From contig DDZI01000054.1 of the NCBI GenBank assembly GCA_002346305.1, positions 8,463 to 16,153 on the forward strand: a stretch of DNA of 7,691 nucleotides, given 5' to 3'. This DNA comes from Actinobacteria bacterium UBA3012 (GTDB taxonomy: Bacteria > Actinomycetota > Actinomycetes > Nanopelagicales > Nanopelagicaceae). Position 1 is the stretch's first letter. Every line of letters starts with the position of its first letter. The notes beneath the pieces were generated by a model that worked only from the letters and a program-made list of their open reading frames with translations, ran no database searches and was not told the DNA's origin. A program made the translations under genes and the position numbers. Positions 1 to 4,789 of this stretch are shown here, one piece after another.

Positions 1-1249
1 AAATCAGCAAAATCAGCAAAATGATCGGATTGTCATTACCGGCCTTGGTGCGTTGTCACCACTTGGCCGTGATGTGGCATCAACTTGGGAAGGCTTGCTC
101 GCCGGTAAAAGTGGTGTGAGTCGTCTTCCAGAAGATTGGTCGCCGGATATCCCGGCTCAGATTGCAGCGAAAGTTGCAGTAGAGCCGGCAGAGTTAATGG
201 ACCGAGTAGAGATGCGCAGACTTGATCGCTCGGAACAGTTCGCAGTGATAGCCGCTCGAGAAGCTTGGGCTGATGCTGGTTCACCTGAAGTTGATCCAAC
301 TCGTTTAGGAGTTGTTATTGCTTCAGGAATTGGCGGCGTTTTAACTTTGTTAAGTTCTTATGACGTTTTAAAAGAAAAAGGTGCCAGGTCGGTTAGTCCA
401 CACACAGTTCCAATGTTGATGCCTAATGGTCCAGCTGCATATGTTGGATTGGAATTCGGAGCAAAAGCTGGAGTCCACACACCGGTGAGTGCTTGTGCAT
501 CAGGAGCTGAAGCACTTGGTTATGCGCTAAATATGATTCGTTCGGGCCGCGCAGATGTAGTTATCGCCGGCGGAACAGAAGCGGCGATTCATCCATTGCC
601 GATGGCTGGCTTTGCAAATATGAAAGCTTTATCTACCCGCAATGATGATCCAACTCGCGCCTCACGTCCCTACGACAAAGATCGGGATGGTTTTGTTTTA
701 GGTGAAGGTGCTGGAGTTCTTGTAATTGAAACTTTAGAACATGCAAAAGCACGTGGTGCCAAAATTTACGCAGAAGTTGCGGGGCAAGGTTTAACTTCAG
801 ATGGTTTCCACATCGCAGCACCAGATCCTGAAGGAACAGGTGCAACACGAGCCATGTTGGCAGCACTTACTGATGCAAATATTTCTGCCGAAGAGGTTGT
901 TCACCTAAATGCACATGCAACATCAACTCCTGCAGGTGATATCGCTGAGGCCGGTGCAATTACTGGCGCATTCAAATCGCAGTTAGATCAAATCGCAGTC
1001 TCCGCAACAAAATCCATGACTGGCCATTTGTTGGGTGGCGCTGGAGCAATTGAATCTATTTTTGTGGCCCTTGCTCTACATCATCGGATGGCACCACCGA
1101 CAATAAACATTGAAAATCTTGATGATGCAATTCATTTAAATGTTGTCCGTGACAAGCCCCGTGCACTTCCATCTGGGGATATTGCAGCATTAAACAACTC
1201 ATTTGGTTTTGGTGGCCACAACGTTGCTATCGCTTTCCGGTCTATTTAA
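1..1249 (+). CDS. fabF: Beta-ketoacyl-ACP synthase II (FabF/KasA-type), 5' end cut by window
   Basis: This cytosolic condensing enzyme of type II fatty-acid synthesis elongates acyl-ACP with malonyl-ACP, releasing CO2. The reading frame is open from base 2 to the TAA at 1247-1249 (415 residues visible). The first visible in-frame start-like codon is TTG at 53, but the frame before it reads DRIVITGLGALSPLG, the conserved FabF N-terminus, so the real start lies just upstream of the window. The thiolase-fold Cys-His-His triad is complete: the cysteine of SACASGA (codon 494-496), the histidine of NAHATSTPAGD (914-916) and the histidine of KSMTGHLLGGAGA (1025-1027). The C-terminal NNSFGFGGHN is also typical. 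The stop overlaps the accD start by one base (TAATG), implying co-transcription. Actinobacterial KasA/KasB are close relatives; substrate chain length cannot be read from the sequence. The N-terminus carries an unusual NQQNQQ stretch. Confidence 0.95.
   Translation, partial: NQQNQQNDRIVITGLGALSPLGRDVASTWEGLLAGKSGVSRLPEDWSPDIPAQIAAKVAVEPAELMDRVEMRRLDRSEQFAVIAAREAWADAGSPEVDPTRLGVVIASGIGGVLTLLSSYDVLKEKGARSVSPHTVPMLMPNGPAAYVGLEFGAKAGVHTPVSACASGAEALGYALNMIRSGRADVVIAGGTEAAIHPLPMAGFANMKALSTRNDDPTRASRPYDKDRDGFVLGEGAGVLVIETLEHAKARGAKIYAEVAGQGLTSDGFHIAAPDPEGTGATRAMLAALTDANISAEEVVHLNAHATSTPAGDIAEAGAITGAFKSQLDQIAVSATKSMTGHLLGGAGAIESIFVALALHHRMAPPTINIENLDDAIHLNVVRDKPRALPSGDIAALNNSFGFGGHNVAIAFRSI
2..19 (+). 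repeat. Tandem 9-bp repeat coding NQQ-NQQ in the FabF N-terminus
   Basis: Two exact copies of AATCAGCAA lie back to back in the fabF frame and encode Asn-Gln-Gln twice, followed by another Asn. They precede the conserved RIVITGLG strand, so this is a short polar N-terminal extension. More copies could lie upstream of the window edge. Confidence 0.7.
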
Positions 1250-2655
1250 TGAGTGAGCAGCCAGTACCACCAGCACAGCATGACTCTCGTGACCCGCAAC
1301 TTCGCATGGAACGATTAGTTGATGCCGGCTCTCTTGTTGCATTAACAGAGCGTGACACTTCTGGAATGTTTGCCGCTTACGGAAATATAAACGGTTCTCG
1401 AGTTTCAATCTTTGCAACTGATGCCACTATTCAAGGTGGCGCAATGGGCGAGGCCGGAGCGCATGTAATTCTTAAAGCTTACGAAGATGCAATGGCACAT
1501 AAAAATCCAGTTATTGGAATTTGGCATTCAGGTGGTGCGCGCTTACGTGAAGGTGTTGCCTCACTGCACGCTTTCGGTTTGGTCTTTCATGCAATCACCC
1601 AAGCAAGTGGAAAGATTCCACAACTGTCTCTAGTTGTTGGACCTGCTGCAGGTGGCGGTGCTTACGGTCCTGCATTAACTGATGTAATTGTTTTAGGACC
1701 AGAAGGTCGAATCTTTGTTACCGGTCCTGATGTTGTTAAAAGTGTTACTGGTGAATCAGTTGATATGGCTCGTCTTGGTGGACCCGAACCTCATGGACGT
1801 CGAAGTGGTGTTGTTCATGTCGTTGCTGAAACTGATGATCAAGCTTACGAATCAATTAAAACAATTGCAGATTTGTTAGGTGCCCAAGGTGCGATGGCCG
1901 CTAAATTGCCTGAGGTAAATCTTGCAGGGTTACTTCCTGAATCAAGTAAACGTGCGTATGACGTTCATCCATTGATTGAAGGAATTCTTGATGCCGATAG
2001 TCAGATCCAAGAGTTACATCCAAAGTGGGCGCCCAATATTGTGACCACACTTGGGCGTTTTGGTGGGCGCACAGTCGGTGTAGTTGCTAACAACCCATTG
2101 CGACTTGGTGGTTGTTTGGATTCTTCTTCTGCTGAAAAGGCTGCAAGATTCGTACGTATGTGTGATTCATTTGGAGTTCCACTACTTGTAATTGTTGATG
2201 TGCCTGGATATTTGCCAGGAGTTGGACAAGAGTGGGATGGTGTTGTTCGCCGCGGTGCCAAGTTATTGCATGCATTTAGCGAAGCAGTTGTTCCTCGCGT
2301 AACTCTCATTACTCGCAAGGCTTATGGTGGTGCATACATTGCAATGAACTCACGTTCACTTGGTGCAACTAAAGTTTTTGCTTGGCCAGGGGCTGAAGTT
2401 GCAGTTATGGGCGCAGTTGCTGCAATTCGAGTACTGCATAGAAGAATTTTGGCTGATATTCCCGATGACCAACGTGTTTCGATGGAGTTAGAACTTGCGG
2501 CAGAACATGAAAAAATCTCTGGTGGGGTCGCAAGGGCTATTGAAATTGGCGTAGTTGATGAAATATTAGAACCAACCGTTACCCGTACTGCTTTAGCCCA
2601 AGCGATTTTGCAAGCGCCGGCTAATCGCGGCTTGCACGGAAATATTCCGCTTTAA
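1249..2655 (+). CDS. accD: Acyl-CoA carboxylase carboxyltransferase (beta) subunit, AccD6/PccB type
   Basis: This subunit transfers the carboxyl group from carboxybiotin on a partner biotin-carrier subunit to acetyl-CoA or propionyl-CoA, giving malonyl- or methylmalonyl-CoA. The 468-residue protein has both crotonase-like halves in one chain: an N-terminal half (about 1-230) with WHSGGARLREGV and VVGPAAGGGAYGPAL, and a C-terminal half (about 245-460) with GGRTVGVVANNP, VDVPGYLPGVGQEWDGVV and AYGGAYIAMNSR. It lacks the zinc-finger N-terminus of E. coli AccD. Length and position after a FabF/Kas gene match mycobacterial AccD6 (473 residues, next to kasB; known from memory). The ATG overlaps the fabF stop and no clear Shine-Dalgarno precedes it, suggesting translational coupling. 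Malonyl-CoA supply for fatty-acid synthesis is the most likely role, but acetyl versus propionyl preference depends on one active-site position and needs an alignment. The biotin-carrying alpha subunit is not in the window. Confidence 0.93.
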   Translation: MSEQPVPPAQHDSRDPQLRMERLVDAGSLVALTERDTSGMFAAYGNINGSRVSIFATDATIQGGAMGEAGAHVILKAYEDAMAHKNPVIGIWHSGGARLREGVASLHAFGLVFHAITQASGKIPQLSLVVGPAAGGGAYGPALTDVIVLGPEGRIFVTGPDVVKSVTGESVDMARLGGPEPHGRRSGVVHVVAETDDQAYESIKTIADLLGAQGAMAAKLPEVNLAGLLPESSKRAYDVHPLIEGILDADSQIQELHPKWAPNIVTTLGRFGGRTVGVVANNPLRLGGCLDSSSAEKAARFVRMCDSFGVPLLVIVDVPGYLPGVGQEWDGVVRRGAKLLHAFSEAVVPRVTLITRKAYGGAYIAMNSRSLGATKVFAWPGAEVAVMGAVAAIRVLHRRILADIPDDQRVSMELELAAEHEKISGGVARAIEIGVVDEILEPTVTRTALAQAILQAPANRGLHGNIPL

Positions 2656-2658
2656 TAC

Positions 2659-3186
2659 TTAACCTGTTGCGTGTAGCCAGCGCATACTTTCTTGACCTTC
2701 GCGATACGGTGCAAGCTCTGCTTCCCATTCCACTCCTAAGGCCTTAGCAAACTCCTCTTCAAAATCTAATCCTCGTTTGTAGCAACTTTCCAAAATTGCA
2801 CCAATCTGATTTTCAGAGATTAAGACGTCGCCATTTTTCCCAACAGTTGCATGATGCAATCCAAGTGATGGAGTTCCTAAATATCTAGCGCCATCACTAT
2901 CTCTTCCGCCCATTTCACAAACATCAAACCTCAAGTAATTCCAACCGGCGAGCGCTGTTGCAATCTCCCCTGCCCGACCAGACGGTGCGCTAAAACGTAA
3001 ACGTGTTTGAAAACTCCCAGGAGTTAAAGGTTGTGCGCTCCAGGTTATTTGCAATTTGCAATCCAATGTGCGCTCAAGCGACCATTCGACATGAGCAAGC
3101 AATGCTTTGGGTGCAGCAAATATTTCTATCCAGCCTGAAACGAAATGCTGATTTAATTTAGCGCGTGCATTATTTGCACTTGCCAT
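2659..3186 (-). CDS. DUF3145 family protein, function unknown
   Basis: This 175-residue soluble protein has no signal peptide or membrane segment. I recognise it as DUF3145, an actinobacterial family, from its layout: an N-terminal strand with HVEWSLERTL (about 33-42), then ITWSAQPLTPGSF, WNYLRFDVCE, a central segment with YLGTPSLGLHHATVGKNGD, an acidic helix with FEEEFAKALG, and the C-terminal WEAELAPYREG and MRWLHATG. No catalytic motif is apparent. The ATG at 3184-3186 is supported by AGGAGG four bases upstream (3191-3196, minus strand). The gene converges on accD with only 3 bases between the stops. From memory, DUF3145 genes sit beside fabF clusters in Streptomyces, so a link to fatty-acid synthesis is plausible but unproven. 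A weak promoter candidate lies on the minus strand (TTGTTA at 3344-3349, TATTTT at 3322-3327, 16-bp spacer). It would give a leader of roughly 130 bases. Confidence 0.88.
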   Translation of the reverse strand: MASANNARAKLNQHFVSGWIEIFAAPKALLAHVEWSLERTLDCKLQITWSAQPLTPGSFQTRLRFSAPSGRAGEIATALAGWNYLRFDVCEMGGRDSDGARYLGTPSLGLHHATVGKNGDVLISENQIGAILESCYKRGLDFEEEFAKALGVEWEAELAPYREGQESMRWLHATG

Positions 3187-3204
3187 AATTCCTCCTGGCC
3201 TTAC

Positions 3205-3267
3205 AAGCGGTGCACTTGCCTCTCAGGTGCGACCTTCCCCAGTCCACCTACGAACTTTCTACCGCTT
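3205..3267 (-). promoter_or_regulatory. Possible structured RNA leader of the DUF3145 gene
   Basis: Read on the minus strand, AAGCGGT (3267-3261) can pair with ACCGCTT (3211-3205). Inside this 7-bp closing stem, AGGTGGAC (3249-3242) can pair with GTCGCACCT (3233-3225), giving eight pairs, one bulged G and an 8-base loop. The element ends 8 bases before the AGGAGG of the DUF3145 gene, a position suited to control of translation. No run of Ts follows, so it is not an intrinsic terminator. It matches no riboswitch class I recognise. Chance pairing remains possible. Confidence 0.35.
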
Positions 3268-3383
3268 TAACTACTGACCAGTATTTATCTAGGAGGGGGC
3301 AAATGATGCTCCTTTTGTAGCAAAATAACCAGATCAGCCCAATTAACAACTTCTGCTGAGCCTGAAAAGCGATGACCAAGATC

Positions 3384-3411
3384 TAGACAGAGCCTAAACC
3401 TCAGGTAGACT
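3384..3411 (+). promoter_or_regulatory. Candidate promoter of csp
   Basis: TAGACA (3384-3389, five of six bases matching TTGACA) is separated by 16 bases from TAGACT (3406-3411, four of six matching TATAAT). Transcription would begin near 3418 and give a leader of about 140 bases. Long leaders of this size are typical of cold-shock genes such as E. coli cspA. The match is moderate and no other promoter upstream of csp looked better. Confidence 0.35.
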
Positions 3412-3481
3412 TCTGGGCAGTCCAACGCTTGGCAGTACCCGTTTCTTGGCTCGGCCGGCTAATCCCCGGAAGACGGCTTTG

Positions 3482-3547
3482 TTCGGTATCGCTGTGAAAG
3501 AGAAAGACTGGCGCCTGTGGATTTCACAGGAGTCCCCACATACCGAA
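3482..3547 (+). promoter_or_regulatory. Structured 5' leader of csp (possible RNA thermosensor)
   Basis: Two nested perfect 8-bp stems can form. The outer one pairs TTCGGTAT (3482-3489) with ATACCGAA (3540-3547), and the inner one pairs CTGTGAAA (3492-3499) with TTTCACAG (3522-3529). The 3' arm of the outer stem overlaps the first three bases of the Shine-Dalgarno sequence GAAGGA (3545-3550). A competing hairpin, CCTGTG (3514-3519) with CACAGG (3525-3530), uses the same 3' arm as the inner stem, so two exclusive folds exist. Temperature-dependent leader refolding is established for E. coli cspA; that it happens here is inference. Confidence 0.5.
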
Positions 3548-3559
3548 GGATAAAGCTCA

Positions 3560-3763
3560 ATGGCAACAGGAACAGTTAAGTGGTTCAACTCAGAAAAGGG
3601 ATTTGGTTTCATTGCAGTTGATGGTGGCGGAGCAGATGTTTTCGTTCACTATTCAACCATTCAAGGAAACGGTTACAAGTCACTTAATGAAGGTCAGGCA
3701 GTAACTTTTGACATCGTCCAGGGACCAAAAGGTCCACAGGCAGATCAAGTAGTGCCTAGCTAA
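3560..3763 (+). CDS. csp: Cold-shock domain protein (CspA family)
   Basis: This single-domain OB-fold RNA/DNA-binding protein of 67 residues is the usual size for the family. CspA-type proteins act as RNA chaperones that melt mRNA structure in the cold or during growth. The sequence shows the N-terminal GTVKWFNSEKGFGFI containing RNP1 (KGFGFI), then RNP2 as VFVHYS (the usual form is VFVHFS), and the C-terminal GPKGPQADQV. The ATG is preceded by GAAGGA at 3545-3550 with a 9-base gap. The gene appears monocistronic: a candidate promoter and structured leader lie upstream and a strong terminator directly follows. Whether it is cold-induced or constitutive cannot be told from the protein; the folded leader favours temperature-dependent control. 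Confidence 0.96.
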   Translation: MATGTVKWFNSEKGFGFIAVDGGGADVFVHYSTIQGNGYKSLNEGQAVTFDIVQGPKGPQADQVVPS

Positions 3764-3782
3764 TTAACCGCTAGTTTCTTGC

Positions 3783-3822
3783 AAGAGGAGCCTTGGAGTT
3801 ATCCAAGGCTCCTCTTCTTTTT
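3783..3822 (+). terminator. Intrinsic terminator after csp
   Basis: A perfect 14-bp stem, AAGAGGAGCCTTGG (3783-3796) with CCAAGGCTCCTCTT (3803-3816), closes a 6-base loop. One further A-T pair can reduce the loop to GTTA. The stem is followed by C and five Ts (3818-3822). It lies 19 bases after the csp stop and separates csp from the cys operon. Confidence 0.92.
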
Positions 3823-3839
3823 CACATACTTTTCGAAGC

Positions 3840-3861
3840 ATTATTTCCCCTAAAAAATAAT
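3840..3861 (+). promoter_or_regulatory. AT-rich inverted repeat upstream of cysD (possible operator)
   Basis: ATTATTT (3840-3846) and AAATAAT (3855-3861) form a 7-bp inverted repeat with an 8-base centre. It covers the place where a -35 element would lie for the proposed cysD -10. It could be a regulator site or simply AT-rich promoter DNA. Confidence 0.3.
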
Positions 3862-3871
3862 TACTTCAATC

Positions 3872-3877
3872 TAAGAT
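3872..3877 (+). promoter_or_regulatory. Candidate -10 element giving a leaderless cysD transcript
   Basis: TAAGAT fits the TANNNT pattern and ends six bases before the cysD ATG, so transcription would start at or next to the A of the start codon. No Shine-Dalgarno-like sequence precedes this ATG, which agrees with leaderless translation, common in actinobacteria. No convincing -35 is visible. Confidence 0.4.
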
Positions 3878-3883
3878 GGCCTA

Positions 3884-4789
3884 ATGCAAAGTTCTCCTGA
3901 GATTCTCAAGGTTCTTGAGAATGAATCAATCGAGCATTTTCGAGAAAGTGCGGCCGCATTTCAAAAACCAGTAATGCTCTATTCGATCGGCAAAGATTCT
4001 TCGGTTTTACTTCACCTCGCTCGGAAAGCCTTTTACCCCGGGCCAATTCCATTCCCGCTTTTGCATATTGACACAACTTGGAAGTTTCGGGAAATGATTT
4101 CTTTCCGAGATCAAATCGCAAAAGATTACGATTTAAATCTAATTGTGCACACAAATCAAGCGGGTGTGGATGAGGGGATAAATCCTTTCACCAGTGGCAT
4201 CTCGGAGTACACCCGGATCATGAAGACCGTGGCTCTCAGGCAGGCTTTAGACAAATACGGTTTCGATGCAGCAATCGGTGGTTCGCGGCGAGATGAAGAA
4301 AAAAGTCGAGCAAAAGAAAGAATTTTTAGTGTTCGTGAATCAGGGCACAGGTGGAATCCGCGGGAACAACGTCCTGAGTTATGGCAAACCTACAATACAA
4401 AGATCCGTCCCGACCAAACCATGCGAATCTTTCCGCTTTCAGATTGGACTGAGTTAGATATCTGGAATTACATCTACTTAAATGATATTCCAATAAATCC
4501 ACTTTATTTTGCTAAAGAGCGGCCGATAGTTTGGCGCGGAGACCAACTCTTGATGGTTGATGACGATAGGTTCCCGTTAATTAATGGAGAAAAACCGGAG
4601 CGTAAATTAATTAGATTCAGAACCTTGGGCTGTTATCCCCTCACAGCAGGTGTTGAATCAACCGCGAAGAGCATTAGAGAAGTTGTCGATGAAGTTTCGC
4701 AAGTGAAATTAAGTGAAAGAGCTACTCGTCTAATCGATGGAGATAAAGAAGACTCCATGGAAAAGAAAAAAACTGAAGGATACTTCTAA
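3884..4789 (+). CDS. cysD: Sulfate adenylyltransferase subunit 2 (ATP sulfurylase small subunit)
   Basis: This is the catalytic half of the CysDN ATP sulfurylase, which makes adenosine 5'-phosphosulfate (APS) and pyrophosphate from ATP and sulfate, driven by GTP hydrolysis in CysN. The 301 residues match the usual length (302 in E. coli). Visible landmarks are the PP-loop SIGKDS at 34-39, the family signature GGSRRDEEKSRAKERIF at 132-148, LDIWNYIYLNDIPINPLYF, and FRTLGCYPLTAGVEST near the C-terminus. The ATG at 3884 gives the family N-terminus. It has no Shine-Dalgarno sequence but sits right after a -10-like hexamer. A two-codon frame, ATG GCC TAA at 3876-3883, ends just before it. The stop overlaps the cysNC start (TAATG). 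Codons 7-13 form a perfect inverted repeat. Confidence 0.97.
   Translation: MQSSPEILKVLENESIEHFRESAAAFQKPVMLYSIGKDSSVLLHLARKAFYPGPIPFPLLHIDTTWKFREMISFRDQIAKDYDLNLIVHTNQAGVDEGINPFTSGISEYTRIMKTVALRQALDKYGFDAAIGGSRRDEEKSRAKERIFSVRESGHRWNPREQRPELWQTYNTKIRPDQTMRIFPLSDWTELDIWNYIYLNDIPINPLYFAKERPIVWRGDQLLMVDDDRFPLINGEKPERKLIRFRTLGCYPLTAGVESTAKSIREVVDEVSQVKLSERATRLIDGDKEDSMEKKKTEGYF
3902..3922 (+). repeat. Perfect 9-bp inverted repeat inside the cysD start region
   Basis: ATTCTCAAG (3902-3910) and CTTGAGAAT (3914-3922) are exact reverse complements separated by GTT. They coincide exactly with codons 7-13 of cysD (ILKVLEN). The repeat could be a repressor operator just downstream of the start of transcription, or an mRNA hairpin near the 5' end of a leaderless message. 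Coincidence imposed by codon choice cannot be excluded from one genome. Confidence 0.6.

Larger units (their letters stand above)
3187..3559. other. Divergent intergenic region between DUF3145 gene and csp
   Basis: This 373-base stretch holds no gene that I can support. It contains the DUF3145 ribosome-binding site, a potential folded leader for that gene, a candidate csp promoter and the structured csp leader, each listed separately. The part at about 3413-3480 is visibly more GC-rich than its surroundings. Between about 3268 and 3383 I see only the weak minus-strand promoter candidate described with the DUF3145 gene. Confidence 0.7.

Noticed and set aside
2001..2318. Minus-strand open frame of about 105 codons inside accD.
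   Set aside because: Composition shows no recognisable domain and it lies fully opposite a clear, conserved gene; a shadow frame.
2637..2655. CGGAA-ATA-TTCCG hairpin followed by TTT at the accD stop, as a possible terminator.
   Set aside because: Only a 5-bp stem with a very short T run; too weak to call.
3291..3320. AGGAGG followed at ideal spacing by ATG ATG CTC CTT TTG TAG (a five-residue leader peptide?).
   Set aside because: It lies upstream of the best csp promoter candidate, has no gene close downstream and no attenuator structure next to it; probably chance.
3320..3345. Minus-strand CTGATCTGGTTA resembles the 3' conserved part of a TPP riboswitch.
   Set aside because: The other required parts (the CTGAGA element and flanking stems) are absent upstream, and no thiamin gene follows.
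3470..3500. GTTCGGTATC looks like a tRNA T-loop.
   Set aside because: No flanking T-stem, anticodon arm or acceptor stem can be formed; it is explained by the csp leader stem.
3722..3735. GGACC-AAAA-GGTCC hairpin near the end of csp.
   Set aside because: Encodes the conserved GPKGP segment and has no T run; the true terminator is at 3783-3822.
3876..3886. Two-codon frame ATG GCC TAA whose stop runs into the cysD ATG, like a coupling upstream ORF.
   Set aside because: It has no ribosome-binding site and overlaps the proposed -10, so it would not be in the leaderless transcript.
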